In this document: one piece after another, positions 20,396 to 30,239 of the stretch | Layout of the letters: every line of letters starts with the position of its first letter | How positions within the stretch are numbered: the first letter of the stretch is position 1 | Assembly: GCA_963575745.1 (NCBI GenBank) | Contig: CAUYUJ010020675.1 | Span: forward strand, 100,001-140,000 | Direction of reading: 5' to 3' | DNA length: 40,000 nt | Source of the DNA: Prorocentrum cordatum | Taxonomy: Eukaryota > Sar > Dinophyceae > Prorocentrales > Prorocentraceae | The notes under the pieces: generated by a model | What the model saw: the letters and a program-made list of their open reading frames with translations, nothing else | Databases searched by the model: none | What the model was told of the DNA's origin: nothing | Program-made: the position numbers and the translations under genes

Positions 20396-20750
20396 GATCG
20401 TGCACTTCTCGGTCTTGCTGACGCCGTCATGCGTCTGTGCGTTTTGCTGCCAAACGTGTGGCTTCCTCCCCATGTGGTTTTGATGGGTTCCAGGGGTGGG
20501 GAGTCGAGGGAAGGGATGACGAGGGGGAGGATGAGGAAGAGCAGGTGGTGGATGGTTAAGGAGGGAAAGGGAGAAGGAGAAGAGGTCGCGGTTTTTTGGC
20601 CTTGCAAGGGATCGGCTCACAACATGTTTGGTTCACATGCGGGGGCTTGTGCATATGCAGACTCTCGTTGCCCGTGCAGCCGTGCACCTGCAATTTTTTT
20701 TTGGCTGAAACAGGAGGTCCTCAAGGCGGCGTGCTCGCACCATCTATTTT
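20396..20750. other. Unassigned stretch
   Basis: No gene recognised. 20490-20590 is purine-rich. If the preceding exon is real this is intron. Confidence 0.4.
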
Positions 20751-21500
20751 GATGGCATGTATATGTTGCATCGCATCGTAGAGGGGCAAAACAAATACAA
20801 GCCGATACGTCACGTGGCAACGCAAAATAGCTGAGAACACTCTGTTCTACATGGCTCGTCACATGGTGATGCGGGGGAGGGGGGGCGGACAAATAATGTT
20901 CTACTTTGCTCGCCTCGTGGCAACGCAACGGATTCTGACGAAACATCATCCTACTTTATTCGTCACGTGGCAACACAGGGACGCGAAACCACATTCTACT
21001 CTAGTCGCCGCATGGTAGCGTAGATGGGCGAAACACATATCTATATACAGTACACGCCACGTGGCAACCGAATGGTGCTTAGAACAGTCTGTTCTGCTTG
21101 GTTCGGCACAGGGCAATGCAGGGCAGCGGAACAAAAACGATTTCACTCTAGCACGCAATATCCGCCACGTGGAAATTCAGGAGGTGGGGGAGGGGCGAAC
21201 ACATACACTTCAAGTCTATCCGGCACGTAGCACCCTCGCAGCTTGGCAACGCAAATGGACTGATATTATGTTTTTTACACTCTATTAGTCACGTGGCCAC
21301 GCAGCAGGGCAGAAACAAACGATTTCACCCCTGCTCGCCACGTGGCAACCCAGAGGGGCGAAACAAATGTCTATCCGTCACATTGCAACGCAGAGGGGCA
21401 ACACAAATACATATCCGTTCTATTTGCCACGTGATAATGCAAAGGAGACGATAACACATTATTCTACTCTAATTCGTCACGCGGCACCGCAGGGAGTGGG
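20750..21500. repeat. ~50-bp array with CACGTGG cores
   Basis: About 15 diverged units of the form CGTCACGTGGCAACGCAG, GGGCGAAACAAAT and TTCTACTCT. Core positions lie near 20811, 20854, 20912, 20964, 21007, 21056, 21105, 21165, 21222, 21291, 21338, 21379, 21427 and 21477; spacing is mostly 41-60 bp. Many units keep the palindrome CACGTG. Confidence 0.85.
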
Positions 21501-22250
21501 AAACATACGATGCTGTACAGGTTTAAGCGAGAAGTCCGTCTAAGACTGTCGTCGACTCCGCCGATGCCAACTGGGGCCCCTGCCACGGCTCTGCATTACG
21601 TATTTGCTTTGTTATCAGGGAGTCGTCGAGAGGCTGGAAAGTTGAAGATTGAAAGATGCTGGGGGGGCGCGAGCAGAGAATGCAAAAGTGAAATATCGAT
21701 TCAGATGGAGATGAAAGTGTAGGATCTCGGAAAATTCGGCATCCTTCAATCTGAATGCATCGGATCGAAAGGTGGCAAGATGAAACCATATTCCGAATTG
21801 GATATCCTGGATCAAACTTCTTGACATTGAGATTGTAATGTTCACGATGGGACAGAGGATTCAAACATCGACAGATTGGTGGCGTTCAAATCGGTGGGCA
21901 GGGAATCAAATCTTGGCGGGGCTTCACAGAACACAAGCCAATCGAAACGCCGCCCATCTCGCAACAACGTTGGACCGCGATCTCCGCCCCGTTCGCAACA
22001 CCGTGCAATCGTGATCTCTCTTGAAGCAAACTTCGAGTCAAAGCATCTGGGGGCCATGCTTCAACTATTTTTCAAGGGCATCTGGATTACAGGAACATAG
22101 CTTGCGGCTTTCGGGCAAATATTGTTTGTCATCAGACATCAGCAAGCCTCAAGCCGGCGTCCACATATTTTAGCGCACGTCTTACACATTGGTGCGCCAG
22201 AGGCCGTGCTACGTACAAAATTATGGCCCCAGGATGATTTTCGAATCCAC
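21500..22250. other. Unassigned, low GC for the window
   Basis: No gene or tandem repeat recognised; frames on both strands are short and without family motifs. Confidence 0.4.
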
Positions 22251-22253
22251 ATA

Positions 22254-22775
22254 CTAATTTGTGAATCCACCCTCTAGAACTTCATGGCCCTTCAGCACAT
22301 TTGTAGAGACATTTTTTAAGAACCCTGGGCACGGCCCAAGATGCTTCCAAGATCCTCCCAGGACTGTCCCTCGGGACCGTCTTGTGGCAGGTTCGAGGTT
22401 GGGCCCGCGGCGATTCTCGCAAAGCCCCTGAACCAAATTCGCGGGGATTCCCTGCAGTGCACGAGAGCGCGTGATATCGCCCAGGAGCGCCAGTGTTTTC
22501 AGGGTCTGGGCCCCTTGAAGAACATGTACAACATTCAATGAAGAGAATGCTGAGGGACCTGAGGGTATGCCACCTAGTGCCTGAGGCACGGTGGCGGATA
22601 TTAAGAGGACATGAGGCGCACCTTGATTATCGTGCCCCTGGGGGAAGACGCTGTTGTTGGCGAGCCGTACCCGTTCAACGGTGTTTTTGGAGTGTGAGTC
22701 GGGGCGTAGCTTCTGCCTCCTCTGCAGGAGCTCTTCGATAAGTTCATGTGTTATCCGAGAAGCCTTGCGGCACAT
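22254..22775 (-). CDS. Uncharacterised 173-residue ORF
   Basis: A minus-strand frame free of simple repeats, starting MCRKASRITHELIEELLQRR and containing VPQALGGIPSGPSAF. The composition is protein-like, but there is no known domain, signal peptide or membrane segment. It could be a gene, an exon or chance in a GC-rich region. Confidence 0.2.
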   Translation of the reverse strand: MCRKASRITHELIEELLQRRQKLRPDSHSKNTVERVRLANNSVFPQGHDNQGAPHVLLISATVPQALGGIPSGPSAFSSLNVVHVLQGAQTLKTLALLGDITRSRALQGIPANLVQGLCENRRGPNLEPATRRSRGTVLGGSWKHLGPCPGFLKNVSTNVLKGHEVLEGGFTN

Positions 22776-22779
22776 GTCT

Positions 22780-23600
22780 GCTTTTTATCCGTATATAAGA
22801 CTCGTTACAGAGTAATGTGGTTGGGGTGCTAACAGATTGCTGGCGAGCACTACGCAATACGTGGGGCGTAATTGTCAGCCGTGATCTTGAAGTGGGCCCT
22901 TAGCTTGCTCAGAGTTGTCGTGGCCATAGGCGACCTGACTGGTCCGCTGTTCAGTCCTCTCTTGCTTGTTTCTGCCATCGCCCACCTGCCTCGACCGCAC
23001 CGTAGGCAGTCGACGTCGGCGTCGCATGGTGGTCTTTTGATGCCCAGGGAGAACCCTGGGGGGCTGGAGGAGAGCCTTGGACGGTCCAGCGAGGCTTCTG
23101 CAGGCCCAGGAGAGGCTCAGAGAGTCTGCGGATAGCCGGCGGCGTGTGGGGCTTCGGCTGGGGACCTCCGCCCGCTCCTCCTCTCTCCTCCCCTCTTTCT
23201 CATCTTTATTTTGAAGGTTGGGTCAATGGATTGCCGTAAAATCTGACTGTTCGCTGCAGGCCGACGCGGGTGCGGAAGCGCGCAGTTTGCCCATCACGAG
23301 TGGTGGTTCAGCGGACTGCCTGCAAGAAGGAAGCCGCATAGATGAGCGATGTGCTCGTCTCTTCCCCCTCCTCTTCCTCCTCTTCCCTCGTCTTCTTGCT
23401 CTCTTCCCCCTTCTTCTCCCCGCTCCTCCTCCGCTGATGGAGGGTCGCGATAGTTCTGCAGAGTCCGACGTCTCAGGACGTTTTTGCTCTCGGTAGTGTT
23501 TGGTATGGAAGCTTCGTCTGCCCCTTCCGAAGTGGAGGTTTGAAGGATGAAGGTCTCCTTGAAATAGGTCGTCTGAATGAGCGAGATGTCCGCGGGTCCA
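22780..23600. other. Unassigned stretch
   Basis: No gene recognised. 23350-23430 is CT-rich (CTCTTCCCCC, CTTCTTCTCC). Confidence 0.4.
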
Positions 23601-23614
23601 CCTTTCATGACGCG

Positions 23615-23760
23615 ACAACTCACACCCATACCTATGCGACCCCTAGATGTCCAGGGCTGGACTTCCGTGGGGGCCCATGGGCGTGTGCTGTCGGACGGGG
23701 GCCCCCGCTCGAACGGGAGCCCCCCCCCTCGGGGTTCGACAGCCCGCGCCCGTACCTCTG
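23615..23760 (-). mobile_element. MITE-like element, copy L (inverted)
   Basis: The core at 23675-23755 (GGGCGTGTGCTGTCGGACGG, GGGCCCCCGCTCGAACGGGA, CGACAGCCCGCGCCCGTA) is the reverse complement of the core of copy R at 24390-24470. The outer part ACTCACACCCATACCTATG matches the ends of copy R. Small size, no coding capacity and ACACCCATA-type ends suggest a non-autonomous DNA element. Confidence 0.55.
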
Positions 23761-24335
23761 GCGCTCTCGTCTCCTTGCCTTTCCCCTTTCCTCCTCCCCG
23801 AAGGCTTGAGCGCGTGCTGTTCTTTTGTCGCTGCCGCGTCCCCGGCTTGCCCGCGCGCGCGTGCGGACCGCCCCTGCCGCGCCGCGACGCGAGAAGCGCT
23901 GCTCTCTGGTCAACCCTTGGGTGGCAGGGGGCCGCGCATCCCCGGCTCCGCTTCGGCCCTGCCTCCCGCCCCCCCCCCCCTGCCATCGCGCTGGGCGGTG
24001 TCGGCTTCCTTCGCGGGTGCGCGCTCGGATTCGGGGCGCCCTTCCCCCCCCCCCCCCTGGGCGGCTCCCTCCCGCCCAACACCTCCGGAGTCTCGTGCCT
24101 GTGCCTTTTTTGGGGGGCCAGCGGCGAGCCCAGGGGGGAGGTGAGAGGGGGCGGGCTTCCTAGGGAGGCTCGGAAATCCTCTTGGCCTTCTGAGAGGTTT
24201 TCTGGGCCTTCCCCGAAGTCGCAGAACACTTCTCGGAAGGCCGGAGTCCGCAGTGCCCCTGAGAAGCCCCGCCCATTTCTGAGAAGGCCTCCTCCTCCTC
24301 ACTTCCCCCCTCGCTCGCCGAGGATGTTGACGAGC
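23760..24335. other. GC-rich stretch between MITE copies
   Basis: Poly-C runs at 23958-23972 and 24038-24056 and overlapping frames on both strands. No protein family recognised. Confidence 0.45.
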
Positions 24336-24520
24336 GAACAACACACACCCATACCCATAGCATAGGGAGGTCGAACGTAGGAGCACTGGCTGTGGGCGTG
24401 GGTGCGGGTTGCCGGACCCCAAGAGAGGCTCCCGTTCCAGCGGGGGCCCCCATCCGACAACACGCGCCCATAGCCCTCCCTATGGGCATACTTAGCTGTG
24501 TGTGTGTGTGTGTGTGTGTG
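24335..24520 (+). mobile_element. MITE-like element, copy R
   Basis: Bounded by ACACACACCCATACCCATAG on the left and TCCCTATGGGCATACTTAGC plus a GT run on the right; the two ends are imperfect inverted repeats of each other. Core homologous to copy L. A (GT)n microsatellite (24497-24535) has grown at or beside the right end. Confidence 0.55.
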
Positions 24521-24779
24521 CTTGTGTGTGTGTGGGGGGGTACGGGCGTGTGTCGTTCGTTCGTCATGTGTCGTGCATTGGCAGGGCAGCGGTCGGGGTG
24601 CTTCGTCGCTCGTCCGCCTGCTGCACTGCGGCCGGGTCGCAGCAGGGCCGCGGGCCCTCGCCTGGCTGGTCGATGCAGGGCCGCCCGCGCTCGCCTTCCC
24701 CTGTGCTCGCGGCCCCTCGCTGCGACAGATGCCGCGCATCGGGGGTCCCCGCCCGCCACCGCGCTGGGGGACGCCGTCC

Positions 24780-24915
24780 GTCCATGCCCCTCCCCGCCCC
24801 CTTACCTTCCCCCGCCCTTCCTCCTGCCCGCCCCTGCCCCTTCCCCTCCCCCCCCCTCCTCCCCTCCCCCCCCCTCCCCTCCCCCCCCTTCCCCTTCACC
24901 CCTTCCCCTCCCCCA
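24780..24915. repeat. C-rich low-complexity tract
   Basis: Runs of CCCCTCCCC and poly-C. The minus strand is very G-quadruplex prone. It replaces the N-terminal part of the methyltransferase-like relic that starts just after it. Confidence 0.85.
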
Positions 24916-24929
24916 GTGGGCGCATTGCA

Positions 24930-26218
24930 GCACAGACTATGCGGTATATGTCCTGTCGGTGGATATAGCCATACATGCAGTGGAAGGCGATCTCATGAAT
25001 CGGGACACACTCGCAGAATGGAGGTCTCACATCCTTGCACGACGGGTGGTGGTGTCGGGTGGCGGGCCGCCGTGTGAGACCTGGTCTGCCTCTCGATGGG
25101 CAGAAGGCCAGGGCCCCCCGCCACTACGGACGCATGACCAATTTTGGGGTAAGACGGCAATTACTGAGCGTCAGATGGAACAGCTGTGGGTGGGCAATGC
25201 GCTATACCATGCTATGCTGGAGTTTTTCACTGCACATATGCCCGGGCGGACAATGTGACGACCTGGGGGCGGTTGGGCGAACATAGTGAGAGATTTGACC
25301 GTTCGTCTCGATAACATATTTTTTTTTTTGCACCTGAAGTGGGTCATGCCGCGTCTGCCTGTCAAATTGTCAGGTCTGTAGCTGCACTATCACTATCGAA
25401 ACACTTTCGGGAACCGACTTTGCATGAAAACCCCAAAACATTTTCCAAGTTTTTAAGCTGAGTTTCGAGGTTTATTTCTTTGCATAATCTAAGCACTTCT
25501 TTGCGTGTCTAGAGCTCTACGAGGGTCCCGGCGGCACTCCCAGCCGTGCGGCTGGAGGCTCCGAGCCGTCATCTCGTTTACCTGCCATCCGATGCGTGGT
25601 TTCCAGTCGTCCCCAGCAGTCTCGACGACCGATTTTGATCAGTGTGAACATGGTCAGACGTCAAGGGCCCCACTAGGATCGCTGTACTTCGACTCCCAGG
25701 GCTGCACGCCGCCCTGCTTACGACCCCTGGAAACGGCAGATGTTCGCACGGTACGGACGGACACGAAACGCTTCTTGGGTATGATAGGGATAGGAGGGAG
25801 TGGTGCACAACCAGAAAGAAGACGTATCCCGCTGGCCTGTGCAAATGTATCGGTGCTACCACCGCTGATGCGGTGCGTACCATGTGGGAAGGGGATGTGG
25901 ACAGTATTGAGCGCGTTGTTCCGGAGGACATTGGGGAGGATGGTAGAGTACGTGATGGACTACTACGCTTCCTTGTGTCCTGGGATCCCTATTCTGGCAC
26001 AGACGAGGGATGGGCTCCTGACTCTGTCTCTCGGCGCACACGCTGTGGCCGACACGACCCCGAGCTCGATAGCTTTCGACCGCTACACGTCCCCCCGACA
26101 TCAGAGCAGGCTACCTCTTCCACCTCACAGGTTCGCGATGACCTGGCGGAGGCTAGACCTACAGGCCCACCTGAGGTTGATGAGGAGCAGGAGTATGTAG
26201 ATGCACGTGTTTTTTGGT
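24930..26218 (+). pseudogene. Cytosine-methyltransferase-like relic
   Basis: Decayed copy of a protein that resembles the catalytic fold of DNA (cytosine-5) methyltransferases. First piece (24935-25258): SVDIAIHAVEGDLMNRDTL, then VVVSGGGPPCETWSASRWAE; the GPPC at 25064-25075 corresponds to motif IV with the catalytic-type Cys codon at 25073-25075, followed by Glu where classical enzymes have Gln. A TGA at 25256-25258 and about 245 bp of AT-richer DNA interrupt it. It resumes as STTDFDQCEHGQTSRAPLGS (to about 25680), shifts frame by one base, and continues as VLRLPGLHAAL, GRCSHGTDGHETLLGYDRD, TTRKKTYPAGLCKCIG and LLRFLVSWDPYSGTDEGW to a TGA at 26218. The N-terminus with the SAM-binding motif I is missing. 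The SAM/motif IV reading is inference from pattern; similar proteins are frequent in dinoflagellates, some on retroelements. Confidence 0.6.
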
Positions 26219-26440
26219 GATTCGCAGAGGGCAACAGATCCTCCCCTCCCGCCCGTCTCTGTGCCGCTAGCACGTGAAGTCTTGGAGCGCATTGCGCAAA
26301 ACCGCGCGCGGGCACGTGTCAGAGGAGCTGCTAAACTGCAGGAAACGAGACAGGCTCGCTTGCGTGAGGTAGCCCCGTGGACCCTCGATCCTAGTTTTTG
26401 GCAGAGGCTTGTTCGGATAAGTTGCTGCTTGTCATTGAAC
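26219..26440 (+). pseudogene. Possible continuation, basic helix
   Basis: Just after the methyltransferase-like relic, the frame starting at 26201 reads PLPPVSVPLAREVLERIAQN then RARARVRGAAKLQETRQARL, a proline stretch followed by an Arg-rich amphipathic helix of the ERIxxNRxxA type. It overlaps the end of the relic in a different frame, so it may be the next domain of the same protein after a frameshift or a separate exon. No firm family. Confidence 0.25.
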
Positions 26441-27430
26441 AGGAGAGGTAGGGGGTTGTTGTTCGGTTTTGTGTGGAGAGGTAGAGGTGGAGGTGCAGAA
26501 TAGCAAGTTGCTGTCGTCTTCTGTGCCGCCTCTCTCAGCCACCTCTCTCTGTGCCTGCTCGCTCTCTGGTGGCATGCAACACCGGGGGCTCTACGGCATG
26601 ATGGCTCAGGACCATACTGTTGCTGCCTCTTTGGCCTCGCTTGCGATCTCGGTGCTTCTCTCTCCGTTCGGTCTCCAGCTGCCGCCCCAGTTCGAGAGGT
26701 TTCGGGCGCCGTACCAGGTACGGCCAACCTCTCTCGGGGCGGGCGGCCACGAGCGCCGGCCCGCGCCCGCGCATCGGGCACGCCAGGCCGTCTCACCTTT
26801 CCCACTGCCCTCCCCAGCGTTTCAGCTTATATGGTCGGGACCGAGGGTGGGTTTAGGTATGTTGGCGGGGACGAAGTTCCACTGCGGCGTTGGAGCAGGT
26901 ATTGGCCACAGGTAGAGCGTGCGAAAATCGTGCTCTCCCGCTGGCCCCTGCCTCGCACCCGCCCCCCCCCAGCTGCCTTTTCGGCCTTTCGCAGGTCGTC
27001 TCACCTGCTCCCCCCCATTTTGATCAGCCTCCCCTTGCCTCTTGGCGCTTCTCTCTTCGCTCGGTCGCTAGCTGCCGCCCCAGTTCCGCAATCCAAAATC
27101 CCCGTCCTCCTGGTGCCCTCCCCGTCCTCCCCGTCCCTTTCGCCCCTCGTCCTCGTCCTCCCCCGCGTCCCCGTCCCCCGCCCCTGCCCCCCAAACCCCG
27201 TCCCCCTGCTCTCCCGTCCCCTTCGTCCCTCGCCCGGGTCCCCCCAAGCCCCGTCTCGCTTCCACTCGTCCTCCGCCCCCCCTCTGCCTCGGCCGCCGCT
27301 GCTGGTCCTGCCGGCGCGCGCCTGGTGGGCGGGCGGACTGCAAGACGGGCGCGGGCGACTTGTCGAAGAGCATCGCAGCCGCGGAGGACCTGGCCGCGCT
27401 CCGCTCCCCGGGCCTCTCGCTGGCGACTTG
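26440..27430. other. Unassigned GC-rich stretch
   Basis: A pair of related 48-bp segments lies at 26650-26700 and 27042-27092 (CGCTTCTCTCTTCGCTCGG, then AGCTGCCGCCCCAGTTC). 27100-27290 is C-rich low complexity (CCCCGTCC, CCTCGTCC). No gene recognised. Confidence 0.45.
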
Positions 27431-27439
27431 AAATCCAAT

Positions 27440-27600
27440 CGTTTTTTGTTCTTTTGGTTTTTTGTTTATTATTTTACAGCATTACCAGTATTATTAGCAT
27501 TCGGATTATTATTCCTACTCCCCTTATTTTTATTATTATGATTATTCGTATTATCATTATTTTCTTATCATTGCTATTATTATTATGACTATTGTTGTTT

Positions 27601-27654
<54 letters not shown>

Positions 27655-27769
27655 TAAGTACTATTTTCGAGTTGCATTATTAGTATGATTACCAAGCTTA
27701 TTCATATTTTTGTTCCAATAACATAAGTTATCGGTTTTCTTCGTAGTATTATCATTCGTATTGGTAACG

Positions 27770-27801
<32 letters not shown>

Positions 27802-27960
27802 ATTTATTATTATTATTATTATTATCATTATTATTATGTATGTATTATTATTATTATTATTTTTATTATTTTTATTCGTACTACTATTATTATCATTATT
27901 ATTATTAACATTCGTATTAAGATCAGTATTATTAATATTACAGTATTTTTTGGTAGATGA
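27440..27960. repeat. (GTT)n and (ATT)n AT-rich block
   Basis: GTT triplets at 27594-27653 and ATT/TTA triplets at 27500-27590 and 27770-27930. The most AT-rich stretch in the window. Confidence 0.95.
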
Positions 27961-28410
27961 CATCATTTTCCATTTTCAGAAATATGACTATTAATTCGTA
28001 GTTTTAACCACAAGTTTTGTTTGTTTTGTTTTTGTCTATTGCTTGTATGTTTTTTGTTGTCCCACAGCAGCGAGGAGACTTCCCCCAGGCACGGGAGAGG
28101 CTCCCCTTCCTCGGGACGGCATCCAGCTGAGCGACGGAAGCAAATGGGGTCGCGCTCACCCACACTGGCGCATGAGCTGACCGCGTAATGTCGCGCGTAG
28201 GGGCCGTCGTTTCCGCCGTGGCGCGTCGCGTTGGTGGCCCGCGCAAGCCGCCGCCGGAGGTCGACACGCCACCTTGCGTAAGGCGTTGCGTTTCACCTTG
28301 TCGGCTCCCGCGGGGGGTGCCTCTTCGAAGAGCCCGGCGTCGGCGCCAGGGGAGGGCTCCCCCCCAAGATCGCACAGCCACGTGGGGACCGCCCCCACGC
28401 GGGTGGAGGG
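27960..28410. other. Unassigned stretch
   Basis: A T-rich tract ending TTTTGTTGTCCCACAG at 28067 looks like a splice acceptor. The following sequence is open on both strands, but no family was recognised; the 281-residue minus frame (28156-29001) runs through a MITE and is not credible as a gene. Confidence 0.4.
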
Positions 28411-28414
28411 GGAA

Positions 28415-28557
28415 GCAGGGCTGGATCTAAACGGTATTTTGGCCATCTCGTGGGCCGTTTTTTTTGTTTGCTTTGCATGCAAGGCGAAGCGAAGGCAAAA
28501 CGAGGAAAAACGAAAACCAGAACGAGAACGACAAACACCGCTCAGGTTCAGCCCTGT
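28415..28557. mobile_element. GCAGGGCTGG MITE, copy 1
   Basis: 143 bp with terminal inverted repeats: left CAGGGCTGGATCTAAACGG, right (reverse-complemented) CAGGGCTGAACCTGAGCGG. The AT-rich interior has GTTTGC and GCAAAACGA words. GGAA stands on both sides as a possible target duplication. No coding capacity. Confidence 0.72.
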
Positions 28558-28559
28558 GG

Positions 28560-29190
28560 AAACGCTCCAATCCTTGACACCGTCACCACTCCCTAATAGT
28601 TTTTCTCGGGGGTGGACAGAACCCCCACCCTGACACATCCTGCCTCCTCGATTAGTGAATTGTCCGTTTTCGGTTCTCGAGAAGGCGCCGCGGCCGTCAT
28701 TTTCCATGCCTGCGCCCGCCAGGCTTGGGTCCGAGGTCGTTTTCACTAAGCCACGTTTTACTGAAGGGGGGTTCTGTGCATCCCCGATTTTCGCCAGAGG
28801 GCCCCACAGGCGGGGCGGGGACCACGGGGGACCACGGGGGAGCCCCACAGGCGGGGCGGGGAGCCCGAGACCGCCCGGCTTGGCAGCCGCTGCGCTCGAG
28901 ACTCCCGCGGACCTTATTCGGCACTCGTGCTCTGGCACTCGCGCTCTCGCCCCAATGCCGGCTGCGTTCTTGGTCCGGGCGGCCACGATCCTGTGAAACA
29001 AAAGTGCACTACGGTGCGCCTCGCCATGCTCTCACCCCTGTCCCGGCCTTTGCTGCTACTAGGGCGCTTTGCTGGGGTGATTTGTCGACTCGGGTGCTTC
29101 GCGACGCTCTTTTCCACAACTTTCGCGCTCTTGGGGCAAGTTGTGGGCCCTGGGCAGCAAAGAAATTGTCGGGATCAGACGCTGTTCCGG
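28560..29190. other. Unassigned stretch
   Basis: 28802-28862 holds a 41-bp tandem duplication (CCCCACAGGCGGGGCGGGGA twice, separated by two ACCACGGGGG). No gene recognised. Confidence 0.45.
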
Positions 29191-29199
29191 AGCAGCAGG

Positions 29200-29385
29200 A
29201 AGAGGAGTCGGAGTCGGAATCGGAGTCGGAGTCGGAGTCGGAGTCGGAGTCGGAGTCGGAGTCGGAGGAGGAGGAGGAGGAGGAGGAGGAGGATCCCGTT
29301 TCGGATCCGGCCGGTTTCGGCTCCAGCCTGTTTCGGCTCTGGCAAGTTTCGGCTCTTGTTCGTTTCGGTTTCGTTCCGGGATGGC
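29200..29385. repeat. (GGAGTC)n, (GGA)n and GTTTCGGCT units
   Basis: GAGTCG hexamers (29203-29265), GGA triplets (29266-29292), then four to five 15-16-bp units GTTTCGGCTCCAGCCT, the same minisatellite as at 34340-34671. Confidence 0.9.
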
Positions 29386-29790
29386 TTGGGTAGGTTCTGC
29401 TGTCGGCCGATGTTGTTTTGCATTCGTTGTGGCGCGCTCTCGGCCACTAGTGTTATGAAACTGACGAGCGAGTGCATGGGAGCCCTGGTTCATTACTCTC
29501 CCGTGCTGGTGTTGGTGCCAATTGGGGGCGATGCCAAAGCGGGTCACGACTGGGGCGGTCGCCACTTCCTCCAGGACCGCTTCCTCGAGGGAGCCCCACA
29601 TGCCCCCGCCCTCGTCATATCAAGGGGGATGGCCCATGGCTTGTTTGGGTAGACATTGGCCGTAATGAAATTCGATCCTTGCCCCCTTCCCGTCCAGGGT
29701 CTCCGTTCTTTTCGCTCCTCCACCGCCCTCTCCGCTTTCTTTTACTTGTTCTCTCTCCCCGCCCCTGCCCCTCACCCCTGAGGCAAACTG
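29386..29790. other. Nothing recognised
   Basis: No gene or repeat that I can name. Confidence 0.4.
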
Positions 29791-29799
29791 ATGCGGCAG

Positions 29800-29962
29800 G
29801 GGAGGACGAGGAGGAGAAGGCGGAACGAGAGGCGGAGGAGGAGGAGGAGGAGGGGGAGAAGGAAGAAGTGGAGGTGGAGGAGGAGGAAGAGGAGGAGGAG
29901 GAGGAGGAGGAGGAGGAGGAGGAGGAGGAGGAGGAGGAGGAGGAGGAGGAGGAGGAGGAGCA
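29800..29962. repeat. (GGA)n microsatellite
   Basis: Long GAG/GGA tract with a few GAA interruptions. Glu-rich and Ser-rich frames are artefacts. Confidence 0.95.
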
Positions 29963-30239
29963 GGAACTTATGCAAGGTGAGGTGAGGGGGAGTTCCAGGT
30001 CGCCGTGGGTCTGCAGAAGGTTGATCTCCTTAGTGAGTTCCGAGTGGCACCAGAGCACCGCTTCCTTCGGATCCTGGAAGCCATGCGGAGCAGCTATCTT
30101 GCCTATAGCCACGGGTTCGGGGACCACGAGCCCGCAAAGGCATGAGACGAACGACGGATCTTGTGAAGAGGGAAGAGGGAGGTAAGCAGGATTTGGGGTT
30201 GTTCGGACGTGCGGGCTCCCGCGCGGCGCACTTCGTTGC

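Noticed and set aside
23294-24365. 311-residue (-) and 262-residue (+) overlapping frames
   Set aside because: GC-rich DNA with few stops; both frames run through a MITE-like element and poly-C, with no family signature on either strand.
25873-26218. Chromodomain in FLVSWDPYSGTDEGWAPDSV
   Set aside because: Superficially like the W..P...WEP core of chromodomains, but it continues in frame from the KTYPAGLC segment of the methyltransferase-like relic, whose relatives have a W/DPY-containing tail; aromatic cage spacing is also wrong.
28156-29001. 281-residue minus-strand frame
   Set aside because: Runs through the GCAGGGCTGG MITE and a 41-bp duplication; no known motif.
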